Below, piece after piece: positions 7,491-18,456 of a stretch of 64,000 nucleotides of DNA (position 1 is the stretch's first letter; each line of letters starts with the position of its first letter). Where the stretch lies: the NCBI RefSeq assembly GCF_029543155.1, contig NZ_JARQXA010000006.1, forward strand, positions 1-64,000, written 5' to 3'. The position numbers were made by a program, and so were the translations under genes. The stretch is from Sphingomonas sp. HITSZ_GF. Lineage in GTDB: Bacteria; Pseudomonadota; Alphaproteobacteria; Sphingomonadales; Sphingomonadaceae. The notes beneath the pieces were generated by a model, which searched no databases, had not been told where the DNA came from, and saw only the letters and a list, made by a program, of their open reading frames with translations.

Positions 7491-10400
7491 ATGCTGCACC
7501 CGACCACCAATCTGCGGCGCCTTGCCCGCAGCGCCGCGCCGCTTGCGCTCGCGCTGGGCATGATCGCCGCGCCGGCGCATGCGCAGACCACGCCTGCCGC
7601 GCCGCAGGACAAGCCGGCTGCCGAGGAAGGCGATTCGATCGTCGTCACCGGATCGCTGCTGCGCCGCACCGACACCGAGACGCCGTCGCCGGTCACCGTG
7701 CTGACCTCGGACTCGCTTGCCAAGGCGGGCATCACCACGATGAGCGACGCGATCCGCTCGATCTCGGCCGACAGCGCCGGCTCGATCGGCACCGGCTTCC
7801 AGACCGGCTTCTCCGCGGGTGGCTCGGCCGTGTCGCTGCGCGGCCTGGGCGTGTCCTCGACGCTGGTGCTGGTCGATGGCCTGCGTTCGACCAACTTCCC
7901 GATCAACGACGACGGCCACAACGCCTATGTCGACCTCAACTCGATTCCGTTCAGCCTGGTCGACCGCGTCGAAGTGCTGAAGGACGGTGCGTCCTCGACC
8001 TATGGCGCGGATGCGATCGGCGGCGTGGTCAACATCATCCTGAAGAAGCAGTTCAACGGCGTTGCCGGCACCGTCGAGGGTGGCGTGGCCGAGCGCGGCG
8101 ATGCGGGCCATATCCGCGCCGACCTCACCGTGGGCTTCGGCGACTATGAGAAGTCGGGCTTCAACTTCTACCTCAACGGCGAATATCAGCGCGACGACCG
8201 CGTTTCGAACCACGACCGCGGCTTCCCGTACAACACGCAGGACCTGACTGCGATCGGCGGCAACGACAACAACACCGCCGACAGCGGCCTGACGGTCAAC
8301 ACGCCCACGGCCTATGTCGTGCGCACCACGCAGAGCGACCTGAACAATCCGCTGAGCGGCGGCACTGCGGTCACCAACGATCCCGGCCAGACCTATGCGA
8401 CCTACACCGCGCTGGGCATCGCCAACTGCGCGCGGCCGACCTACACGGTCACCACCGGCGCGGCGCGCGGCGTCGGCTGCCCCTATGACCTCACCGACCT
8501 GTACCGCCAGATCCAGCCGCTGCAGGAGCGCTATTCGCTCAATGGCCGCCTGAGCGTGCGCCTGGGCGAGAATGTCGAAGGCTATGTCACCGGCAGCTTC
8601 AGCCGCAGCTATGTCTCGATCACCAGCGCCTTTCCCTCGGCGATCCGCCAGACCCAGCCGTTCGGTGGCAGCCCGCTCGTCGCGACGAGCAACCCGGGCA
8701 TTGTGCTGCCCTATTTCGTCTGCTCGGCGGGCACGAATTGCGCCACCGCGGCGGATCGGCGCCTGAACCCGAACAATCCCTATGCCACCAACGCGGCGGC
8801 AACCCCGGCGATTGCCGCCGCGAACGCCGCGCGCATCTATTATCTGTTCGGCGACATTCCCGGCGGCAGCGAACGCACCAACGACGTGTATCGCTTCAGC
8901 GCGGGCCTCAACGGCAGCTTCGGCGACGATCGCTGGAACTGGCGGCTCGAGGGCGTCTATGCGCGTGACAATCTGGAGATCACGCAGCACGGCCTGATCA
9001 ACATCGCCGCGCTACGCCAGGTGATCAACACGGGCGCGTACAATTTCGTCAATCCGAGCCAGAACAGCCAGGCGGTGCGCAACCAGCTTGCGCCGGACAA
9101 GACCACACCGTCCTATTCCGAAATGTACTCGCTCGACGCCTCGCTCACCGGCGAGCTGGCGACGCTGCCGGGCGGACCGCTGCAGCTCGCGGTCGGCGGC
9201 CAGGTGCGGCGCGAGAAGCTGGAGAACAACAACCAGAACGCGGCGCTCGACACCTATGGCCTGACGACGTCGTCGGCATTCGGTGCGCATACTGTCTATG
9301 CCGCCTTCGCCGAGCTCGACGCGCCGATCCTGTCGACGCTCGACGTCAACCTGTCCGGCCGATACGACCATTATTCGGAAGGCTATGGCCGCTTCTCGCC
9401 CAAGGTCGGCATCAAGTTCGCGCCGGTCAAGGAATTCGCGGTTCGCGGTACCTATTCGCAGGGCTTCCGTGCGCCGACCTTCGCCGAAGCCGGGCCGCGC
9501 AGCCAATATGCCGGGTTCGTCACCATCACGCCGCCGGGCGCCTTCTGCGCGCAGCATGGCGGCAGCAACAATGCCGGCGCCTGCGTGAACGGCGGCAATC
9601 CGTATAACTTCCAATATTCGGTCGGCCGCGGCTTCGCGGGCAACCCCGATCTCGAGCCGGAAAAGTCGCGCAGCTTCACCGCAGGCGTGATCTTCCAGCC
9701 GGCGAAGTGGTTCAGCGCCACGGTCGACTATTACAATGTGAAGAAGAGCAATCTGGTGGCGAACGGCCCGCTCGCGGGCGCCGCGATCAACGCCTACTAT
9801 TCGGTTGCCGGCAACAGCTATGCGTCGGCGGCGGCAGCGTCGGCGGCGGGCTGTGCCGCGGTGGCGGCAGTGGGCGCGGGCTATTCGTGCAACCTGATCG
9901 ACGGCGTCGATCCGCTGTTCCCCAACGCGTTGCCGCGCGTGCTGATCGTCAATGCGCCGTTCGTGAACGTGAACTCGGACAAGACCGAAGGCCTCGATTT
10001 CTCGGCGACGTTCTCGGCCCCGATCAGCAGCGGGGTGAAGTTCACCAGCCGCGTCGAGGCGACCTATGTCCTGCGCTACGATCGTGACACGGCGGCGGGC
10101 ATCCAGCGCTTCGCCGGCACGTTCGGGCCCTATGACCTGTCCTCCGGCAACGGCACGCCGCGCATCCGCGGCAACTGGCAGAACACGCTGGACTTCGGCA
10201 ACTACACGATCAGCGCGACTACCTATTATGTCGGCCGGATCAAGGAAGTCGCCACCGACCAGGGCAATCTGTCGACGGCCTGCACCGCCAATCTCTACAA
10301 GGTGGCGGCATCGGCGCCGGGCTATGAGAAGTTCTGCTATGTCAACAGCTTCATCAGCGTCGATCTCAACCAGACCTTCCGCGTCGCCGACGACTTCACC

Positions 10401-10547
10401 TTCTTCCTGAACGTGAAGAACCTGCTCGATGCGCGAGCTCCGGTCGCACCGGCCGCCTATGCCAGCGCGCCGAACTTCCTTACCACCTGGCACTATTCCG
10501 GCCTGATCGGCCGCCAGTTCCGGGCGGGCGCGACCTTCAAGTTCTGA
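7491..10547 (+). CDS. TonB-dependent outer-membrane receptor
   Basis: A 1018-aa outer-membrane active-transport receptor. It has a signal peptide ending AHAQ (about residue 31), a TonB-box-like stretch around EGDSIVVTGSLLRR (residues ~46-59), and a plug domain with RVEVLKDGASSTYGADAIGGVVNI (about 160-185). A 22-strand barrel follows, ending in the expected terminal phenylalanine (FRAGATFKF). Large cysteine-containing extracellular loops are visible around residues 310-330, 410-425 and 785-810. There is no N-terminal FecA-type signalling domain. The ligand is unknown: no transporter or hydrolase gene is adjacent, and none of the LacI-type operators seen elsewhere precedes it. A strong terminator follows. 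Confidence 0.93.
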   Translation: MLHPTTNLRRLARSAAPLALALGMIAAPAHAQTTPAAPQDKPAAEEGDSIVVTGSLLRRTDTETPSPVTVLTSDSLAKAGITTMSDAIRSISADSAGSIGTGFQTGFSAGGSAVSLRGLGVSSTLVLVDGLRSTNFPINDDGHNAYVDLNSIPFSLVDRVEVLKDGASSTYGADAIGGVVNIILKKQFNGVAGTVEGGVAERGDAGHIRADLTVGFGDYEKSGFNFYLNGEYQRDDRVSNHDRGFPYNTQDLTAIGGNDNNTADSGLTVNTPTAYVVRTTQSDLNNPLSGGTAVTNDPGQTYATYTALGIANCARPTYTVTTGAARGVGCPYDLTDLYRQIQPLQERYSLNGRLSVRLGENVEGYVTGSFSRSYVSITSAFPSAIRQTQPFGGSPLVATSNPGIVLPYFVCSAGTNCATAADRRLNPNNPYATNAAATPAIAAANAARIYYLFGDIPGGSERTNDVYRFSAGLNGSFGDDRWNWRLEGVYARDNLEITQHGLINIAALRQVINTGAYNFVNPSQNSQAVRNQLAPDKTTPSYSEMYSLDASLTGELATLPGGPLQLAVGGQVRREKLENNNQNAALDTYGLTTSSAFGAHTVYAAFAELDAPILSTLDVNLSGRYDHYSEGYGRFSPKVGIKFAPVKEFAVRGTYSQGFRAPTFAEAGPRSQYAGFVTITPPGAFCAQHGGSNNAGACVNGGNPYNFQYSVGRGFAGNPDLEPEKSRSFTAGVIFQPAKWFSATVDYYNVKKSNLVANGPLAGAAINAYYSVAGNSYASAAAASAAGCAAVAAVGAGYSCNLIDGVDPLFPNALPRVLIVNAPFVNVNSDKTEGLDFSATFSAPISSGVKFTSRVEATYVLRYDRDTAAGIQRFAGTFGPYDLSSGNGTPRIRGNWQNTLDFGNYTISATTYYVGRIKEVATDQGNLSTACTANLYKVAASAPGYEKFCYVNSFISVDLNQTFRVADDFTFFLNVKNLLDARAPVAPAAYASAPNFLTTWHYSGLIGRQFRAGATFKF

Positions 10548-10573
10548 CAGCGGCTTGAAGATCGTGAAAACGG

Positions 10574-10603
10574 GGCGGCCTCCTTCGGGAGGCCGCCTTT
10601 TTT
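10574..10603 (+). terminator. Rho-independent terminator after the TonB receptor
   Basis: A ten-base-pair GC stem (GGCGGCCTCC with GGAGGCCGCC) with a TTCG tetraloop is followed by six T. It ends just before the stop codon of the convergent outer-membrane protein gene, so it may limit read-through from one side only. Confidence 0.92.
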
Positions 10604-10606
10604 CGT

Positions 10607-11194
10607 TCAGAAGCGGATGCCGACACCGGTCGTCACATTGTTGGTGACGATGCCGCGGGCATAGTCGGTGTAGCGATATTCGCTCTTCCAATAGGCATTG
10701 GGGAGCAGCTTCACCTCGACGCCCGCGCCGAGCAGCACGCCGTCGAGATTGTTGCGGCTGCTGCTGGTGACGCCGGCGGAGGTGAGGTCCTCGCGCAGCT
10801 GCAGATTGGCATAGCCGAGCTTGCCGTAAAGCAGGGTGTTGGAGGTGATCGGAGTGCCGAGCCGTGCGGCCGCGGTGATCTCGCGCCGCTTGCGCAGTTC
10901 GCCGCCGTCGGTGGCGTCGCCATAGCTGTAGCCGGTATCGGCGAGATTGACCCCGACATCCACGCCGGCGATCAGTTTCGGTGCCACCGCGACGTCGTAG
11001 CCGATCGCCACGCCGTAGCCGAGATCGGCCTGCTTCTCGCGCCCGTCGGTCGCGCTGGCGAGGTCGAAGCGGATCTGGTCGAAACCGATCGTCGCTTCGG
11101 CGCGCGGGCCGGTGAATTCGCTCGCATCCTGCGCCAGCGCCGGGGTGGCGGCGAGGCCTGCGGCGGCGATGAGGGCGATACGCAACTTGTTCAT
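10607..11194 (-). CDS. outer-membrane beta-barrel protein (opacity/OmpW-like small porin)
   Basis: A 195-aa protein with a clear signal peptide (MNKLRIALIAAAGLAATPALAQ) and alternating hydrophobic/polar strands typical of an eight-stranded barrel. It ends in GVGIRF, with the terminal phenylalanine recognised by the BAM machinery. Motifs such as LIAGVDVGVNLADTGYS and YWKSEYRYTDYA match the opacity-type family (OMP_b-brl). Its function is probably structural or adhesive and is not further defined. GGAGT precedes the start. It lies downstream of aconitase on the same strand but is separated from it by a terminator, so it has its own promoter. Confidence 0.85.
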   Translation of the reverse strand: MNKLRIALIAAAGLAATPALAQDASEFTGPRAEATIGFDQIRFDLASATDGREKQADLGYGVAIGYDVAVAPKLIAGVDVGVNLADTGYSYGDATDGGELRKRREITAAARLGTPITSNTLLYGKLGYANLQLREDLTSAGVTSSSRNNLDGVLLGAGVEVKLLPNAYWKSEYRYTDYARGIVTNNVTTGVGIRF

Positions 11195-11325
11195 TGTCTA
11201 CTCCATGCACTGGCGCCGCAGGGGGCGGCGGCGCGACGGCAGTGCTGGAGGCGGGGCGTCACGAGGGATTTTCGGGCGATTGCAACGGGATCGCGCTTCG
11301 GCTTCGTCTGGTTGCGAGCGTGCAA

Positions 11326-11358
11326 CAAAAAAGGGAGGATCCGGCGGACCCTCCCTTT
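11326..11358 (-). terminator. Rho-independent terminator after acnA
   Basis: Read on the minus strand, AAAGGGAGG pairs with CCTCCCTTT across a GTCCGCCGGAT loop and is followed by TTTTTGTT. It lies about 30 bases after the aconitase stop codon. Confidence 0.88.
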
Positions 11359-11382
11359 CCTGTTTCAGCCGATCGCTTGCGA

Positions 11383-14052
<2,670 letters not shown>

Positions 14053-14215
14053 GTGGCGCGGGGTCCTTTCCCAGTCTGTCCGGTCCCGGGCGCTCGGGGG
14101 ACGCTAGCCTCTTTGTAGGCCGCGCGGGCGCAACGGGTGCTGCGAATGCGAAGATTCGCCGGTGCCGCTAGCACGGGTGTGGGGAGAGGGGAAGGGGAGG
14201 GTGTAGGAGGAAATG

Positions 14216-15139
14216 TCAATGCGCCGCGGGATGGATCGGCGCGAAGAAACTGATCAGCGCTGCCATCAGCACGCCGAGCCTTGTGACGCGAAGCATCACC
14301 ATGGCCCGTCCGCTATATACCCCCGACTTCCGATAATCGTCGGTTGCGTCCCGTAGACTCTTGGGAAGCAGGATCTCCTCCACGCGAAACTCGGACTTCT
14401 GCGGCATGTGGATCGGGTCACCCAGCCAGTGTTTTCGCATCCATTTCGAGGCTCTGAACTCCACGAGCTTTCGCAACTCTACGCGGAAACGCGCAAGCAG
14501 GCGGCTTCGCCGACGGCGGGCTTTCTCCGGGTCAGGTTGCCCCGTTCCGGTATTGCCACCACCGGCCTTATTGGGTTCCTCGTCTTTCGCGAGCTTCGGG
14601 TCAGGTTGCTCCGTTCCGATATTGCCACCACTGGTCTCATTGGGTTCCTCGTCTTTCGCGAGGTCATCCAGGGACAGGGGGAGGCCACTCCCGATCTGAT
14701 ATCTTAGCGGTGGAGGGATGTTCGGTAGATCCTTCCCATAGGCAATCTGGAGCGCTTTTCCCAAGTATAGATAATATAATATGCGTTGGGTTACCAGGCT
14801 CTTGTAATTGGCTTTGTAGAAATCAGTAAGATAATATGATTTTATTTGTCTAAAAAATATCCAGACAAGGCTCGAAAAAAGAGCAGATCGAATAAATCTT
14901 GACAGTATTGATCGAGTAATATCCTCAATTACTATATATCGCATCAGCTTGTACAGGCCATCCCCAATCATAGGTAATACGCCACCAAAGGCAGTCATGA
15001 TCCCGTACATCGTCGCCAGCAGGACCAGCCAGACGGCATAATACATGTTCCACTCGGTCGATTGCAGCGTGTGAAGTCGATCCTTCGCGAGTTGCGCCGC
15101 CTTGAAATACGGCTCCGCTTTTTCCGTAGCGTTCATCAT
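14216..15139 (-). CDS. AT-rich orphan membrane protein with an internal duplication
   Basis: I recognise no family. The 307-aa product has three hydrophobic segments: near residues 30-55 (VWLVLLATMYGIMTAFGGVL), near 75-95 (SRFIRSALFSSLVWIFF) and near the C-terminus (LGVLMAALISFFAPI). A long charged cytoplasmic-looking middle contains two consecutive copies of a 23-residue unit beginning LAKDEEPN and ending TGQPDP-like. Start 15139 (or the next ATG at 15136) follows GGGGAGGGG; an upstream extension to 15193 has no such site. Base composition between about 14.70 and 15.00 kb is strikingly AT-rich compared with every neighbour, which points to recent acquisition. It may be a membrane-anchored effector or sensor. 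Confidence 0.6.
   Translation of the reverse strand: MMNATEKAEPYFKAAQLAKDRLHTLQSTEWNMYYAVWLVLLATMYGIMTAFGGVLPMIGDGLYKLMRYIVIEDITRSILSRFIRSALFSSLVWIFFRQIKSYYLTDFYKANYKSLVTQRILYYLYLGKALQIAYGKDLPNIPPPLRYQIGSGLPLSLDDLAKDEEPNETSGGNIGTEQPDPKLAKDEEPNKAGGGNTGTGQPDPEKARRRRSRLLARFRVELRKLVEFRASKWMRKHWLGDPIHMPQKSEFRVEEILLPKSLRDATDDYRKSGVYSGRAMVMLRVTRLGVLMAALISFFAPIHPAAH
14531..14668. repeat. two tandem 69-bp repeats inside the orphan membrane gene
   Basis: GTCAGGTTGC begins a 69-bp unit at 14531 and again at 14600. The copies differ by a handful of substitutions and keep the reading frame, encoding the duplicated 23-residue linker. A simple in-frame duplication is the likely origin. Confidence 0.85.
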
Positions 15140-15287
15140 CCCCTCCCCCGAGCAGACAAGGACAAAGCTTATCAGGATGCGAAGGCGGTGCAACGGCTCC
15201 GCAACTCTCGATGTTTATCTTTTGTTCTTCCAATGTAGGAAAATCCCCCATAACTGATTCCGCTCCATAACCACGGAGCGAGTCGCG

Positions 15288-16214
15288 ATGGCGGGCGAGT
15301 TTGGGCGGTTGCGTTGGTCGGGGGCGGTGCGGGAGGCGTTCCTGCGCGGGCTGGCGGCGCATGGTTCGGTGCGGCGGGCGTGCCGCGAGACGGGGATGAG
15401 CGCTCCCGGCGCCTATTGGGTGCGCAAGCATGATCCCGATTTCGAGAAGCTCTGGCTGAAGGCAGTCGCCCGGGCGGGCGAGGCGCGGGCGGCGCGGCTG
15501 GCCGAGGCGGCGGCCAAGGTGTCGCGGCGCGACGGCATGTTCGGCGACTATCGCCAGCGCCGCGACGGCTGGACCCCGGTGCGCACCCGCATCTTCCTGC
15601 GCGCGCTCTCCGAGACCGGCTGCGTGCGCGATGCCTGTGCGCGGGCGAACATCTCCAACCAGTCGGCCTATCGGATGCGCAAGCGCGACCTGAACTTCGC
15701 GCGTGCCTGGGAGAAGGCGCTCGATACCGCCGCGCCGACGCTCGAGCAGGCTGCCTTCGAGCGCGCGGTCGAGGGCTGGGACGAGATCGTGTGGAAGGAC
15801 GGCGTCGAGGTTTCGCGCAAGCGGCGCTATTCGGACGGCTTGCTCAAGTTCCTGCTGTCGCGCGGCAATCCGGGACAGGCGCGGCGCGGGGCGAGCCAGA
15901 AGGAACTGGTCGCCTTCGCCAAGGAAGCGGCGAAGGCCGCGGGCGGGTTCTTCGGCCAGCGGGCGCGGCCCGAGGATACCGATGCCGCGATCATGCGGCA
16001 GCTCGACATGATCGACAAGGCACGGGCGATCGAGGCCCGGCACCGCGCCGAGCAGGAAACGGCTTCTGCTGTGGGGATGGATGCGGAGGCGGAGGCGAAC
16101 GAGGGGGCGAATCCGGAGGACGGGGACGATCGGGATCGGGATCGGGAAACGGCGGAGGCGGCGTGGCCCGCGCGTCCGCGCCAGGCTTTGCCGCGGATCA
16201 CCGGCTGTCCCTGA
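15288..16214 (+). CDS. protein with two similar HTH-like modules, function unknown
   Basis: A 308-aa basic protein. Residues ~13-60 (FLRGLAAHGSVRRACRETGMSAPGAYWVRKHDPDFEKLW) and ~103-150 (FLRALSETGCVRDACARANISNQSAYRMRKRDLNFARAW) are clearly the same fold repeated. Each looks like the homeodomain-like helix-turn-helix found in phage terminase small subunits and related regulators. The C-terminal third is charged and low-complexity (DDRDRDRE), followed by a proline/arginine tail. No signal peptide or membrane segment is visible. Neighbours give no functional hint: an orphan AT-rich membrane gene diverges upstream and a pectinesterase lies downstream. A DNA-binding role is inference from the fold only. 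Confidence 0.7.
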   Translation: MAGEFGRLRWSGAVREAFLRGLAAHGSVRRACRETGMSAPGAYWVRKHDPDFEKLWLKAVARAGEARAARLAEAAAKVSRRDGMFGDYRQRRDGWTPVRTRIFLRALSETGCVRDACARANISNQSAYRMRKRDLNFARAWEKALDTAAPTLEQAAFERAVEGWDEIVWKDGVEVSRKRRYSDGLLKFLLSRGNPGQARRGASQKELVAFAKEAAKAAGGFFGQRARPEDTDAAIMRQLDMIDKARAIEARHRAEQETASAVGMDAEAEANEGANPEDGDDRDRDRETAEAAWPARPRQALPRITGCP

Positions 16215-16224
16215 GTGCATCCTG

Positions 16225-16247
16225 TTCCCCGGCGAAGGCCGGGGGAA
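16225..16247. repeat. single REP-like hairpin
   Basis: TTCCCCGGC-GAA-GGCCGGGGGAA forms one arm of the REP-like family seen at 3546 and elsewhere, ten bases after the stop of the HTH-repeat gene. It could serve as a terminator for that gene, although no T-run follows. Confidence 0.6.
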
Positions 16248-16433
16248 AGGCAGGCGAGAAGAAGCGGGGCGCTGCGTCGGTTCGGCGGCCCAATTGATAC
16301 CGCTGGCATAGGGCGCGGTGGGGCGTATTGCGCCGACACGGCACGGACGGCGAAATGCCGGGTGTGGCTTAGCGGTGTATTTTCATGGGCTTGGCGTGAA
16401 ATTGCCGCGCGCAACTGTGTCTTGACTGTGTCT

Positions 16434-16447
16434 GACACCGGTATCAA
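16434..16447. promoter_or_regulatory. palindromic operator TGACACCGGTATCA upstream of pectinesterase
   Basis: A 14-base near-perfect palindrome with a central CCGG lies 57 bases before the pectinesterase start. TTGACT begins 11 bases upstream of it. It resembles operators of LacI- or GntR-type sugar-acid repressors and differs in the arms from the TGTAACCGGTTACA sites of the glycan locus, so a different regulator is likely. Confidence 0.5.
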
Positions 16448-16503
16448 GATGCGCGCCGGAGTAATGGACCGGGTCAACCCGGCCATCCAAGGGGAGAGGC
16501 AAG

Positions 16504-18219
16504 ATGAAGGGACTTTGCGCCACGGGTGCGAGCGTCGCACTGCTATTGGCATTATCGGCATGCGACAGCGGCGGCAGCGGATCGGTTTCGACGCCGGCAC
16601 CGTCGGCAACCCCGACGCCGTCGCCGGGGGCTGCGGTTTCGGGCGTGCTGCCCGCCAATGGCGAGACGGCGGCATATAAGGACACGCTGCTCAAGCTGAC
16701 CTTCGCCAGCGCCCCGGTGGCGACCGGCAGCGGCAAGATCCGCGTCTATAAGAGCGACGGCACGCTGGTCGACACGATCGACACCTCGGCGGACGTGGTC
16801 GCGGCCGGCGGCGAGACGCAGGTGGCGCTGGGCAACGGCAACACCGAGATCGACAAGATCGGCAACGGCGTGCCGAGCCTGACCCAGTGGCGCTTCACCT
16901 ATTACCGGCCGATCCGGATCGCGGGCAACACGGTGTCGATCAAGCTGCACGACAATGTGCTGGCCTATGATACTTCCTATTATGTGACGATCGACAAGAG
17001 CACGTTCAACGGCGAGTTCAACGGATCGAGCACCTTCCAGGGGATCAGCGGCACCACGGCCTGGACGTTCAAGACCAAGTCGGCGCCGACCTCGACCACG
17101 GCAGTGACGGTCGACGATGACGGGGCGGCGGATTTCCGCTCGGTGCAGGGCGCGCTCAACTACATGATGACGGTGGGCTGCACCTCGTGCGCGGGCTCGG
17201 CCGCGGCCAAGACGATCACGATCAAGAACGGCACCTATGACGAGCAGCTGTTCCTGCGCAACACCAGCAACCTGACCCTGGTGGGCGAGAGCCGCGCGGG
17301 CACGGTGGTGACGAGCAGCAACTGGGACGCGTTCAACCCCGGCGTGGGCGGCAGCCGGACGGCGCCGAACACCACCTTCACCAATATCGGCGGCGCCTCG
17401 GCGCTGGGCAACCGGCTGTCGCTGGGCGGCGGGCGCGCGGTGATGCTGATCGAGGGCGGCGACCAGATCAAGGTGACCAACTTCACGATGCGGAACACGC
17501 ATGTGAAGGACGCGACCCAGAACAGCCAGGCCGAGGTGATCTACTTCAACTCGGCGAACATCAACGGCTCGCGCTTCGTCGGCACCGACATGAACTTCCT
17601 CAGCACGCAGGACACGCTGCAGATGAAAGGCTGGGTGTGGATCTACAACAGCCTGATCGCCGGCGACGTCGATTTCATCTGGGGCTATCCCTATGCGATG
17701 GCGATCGAGAATTCGGAGCTGCGCACGGTCTATGACCCGTCGGCGCCGACTTCGGGCGGATATATCTTCCAGGCGCGCTCGGCCAAGGGCTATCCGGGCT
17801 TCGTGGTGCTGGGCGGCTCGCTGACGTCGGAAAGCACGGTGCCGAGCGGATCGACCTATCTGGCGCGCTCGGGCGGCGTCTATCAGGCCGGCGGCTATTG
17901 CCAGACCATGCTGGTGCTGGGCGGCGGATCGGCGAGCAACGCGACGCAATATTGCGACAACGTCTCGTTCATCGGCGTGCGGATGGGCGGGCATGTCGCC
18001 ACCGCCGGCTGGTGGATCACGCCGATCCCCAACCTGTTGCCGAGCAATGCCGAGGGCTGGCGCGAGAGCGGCTCGCTCAACGCGGCGGGCACGGCGCTGT
18101 CGATGACCGGACGCAACACCACCTATGGCAGCAGCACCGCGGACCTTTCGGCGCTCAACACCCGCGCCAAGGTTTTCGCGCAGTGGAACGGCACGGTCGG
18201 CTGGAACCCGGCGCCCTAG
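16504..18219 (+). CDS. lipoprotein pectinesterase (carbohydrate esterase family 8)
   Basis: Predicted to de-esterify methylated galacturonan at the cell surface or in the periplasm. The 571-aa product has a lipobox LSAC with the acylated Cys at residue 20, a Pro/Ser/Thr linker, and an Ig-like domain (about residues 45-195, ending AWTFKTKSAP). The CE8 right-handed beta-helix starts at VTVDDDGAADFRSVQGALNYM (about 200). The catalytic strand AGDVDFIWG corresponds to the family motif GxVDFIFG, with Phe replaced by Trp. A typical SD (GGGGAGAGG) precedes ATG 16504. The palindromic operator upstream suggests substrate-dependent control. No other pectin gene is nearby. Confidence 0.9.
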   Translation: MKGLCATGASVALLLALSACDSGGSGSVSTPAPSATPTPSPGAAVSGVLPANGETAAYKDTLLKLTFASAPVATGSGKIRVYKSDGTLVDTIDTSADVVAAGGETQVALGNGNTEIDKIGNGVPSLTQWRFTYYRPIRIAGNTVSIKLHDNVLAYDTSYYVTIDKSTFNGEFNGSSTFQGISGTTAWTFKTKSAPTSTTAVTVDDDGAADFRSVQGALNYMMTVGCTSCAGSAAAKTITIKNGTYDEQLFLRNTSNLTLVGESRAGTVVTSSNWDAFNPGVGGSRTAPNTTFTNIGGASALGNRLSLGGGRAVMLIEGGDQIKVTNFTMRNTHVKDATQNSQAEVIYFNSANINGSRFVGTDMNFLSTQDTLQMKGWVWIYNSLIAGDVDFIWGYPYAMAIENSELRTVYDPSAPTSGGYIFQARSAKGYPGFVVLGGSLTSESTVPSGSTYLARSGGVYQAGGYCQTMLVLGGGSASNATQYCDNVSFIGVRMGGHVATAGWWITPIPNLLPSNAEGWRESGSLNAAGTALSMTGRNTTYGSSTADLSALNTRAKVFAQWNGTVGWNPAP

Positions 18220-18369
18220 GCCGGAGAATCGGAAAGGGCGCGGGCTTGGGGGCCCGCGCCCACCGATGGTGACCGACGGAGGGAGCCGGCGGTCTGCATG
18301 CCCCCGCATTGGGAACGAGGGCAGTGCGGCGGAGGGAGTGGCGTCATGCCGCCCCGATACGCTGTCCAC

Positions 18370-18422
18370 CCGCCCCTAGGGGGCGGGCACGCGGCGGCTC
18401 AAGCCGCGCGCTGCTCATTTTG
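18370..18422. terminator. double hairpin between convergent genes
   Basis: CCCGCCCC-TAG-GGGGCGGG (18370-18388) is followed by GCGGC-TCAA-GCCGC and a CATTTT stretch. It separates the pectinesterase gene from the convergent regulator gene and could stop transcription from the left. Confidence 0.5.
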
Positions 18423-18456
18423 ACGAAGCGGCGCGGCCCGGGGCGCCGGGATCGGG

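Noticed and set aside
18298-18423. 41-codon frame after the pectinesterase gene
   Set aside because: GGAGGGAGC lies upstream but too far from the ATG, and the product is low-complexity and runs through the double hairpin.
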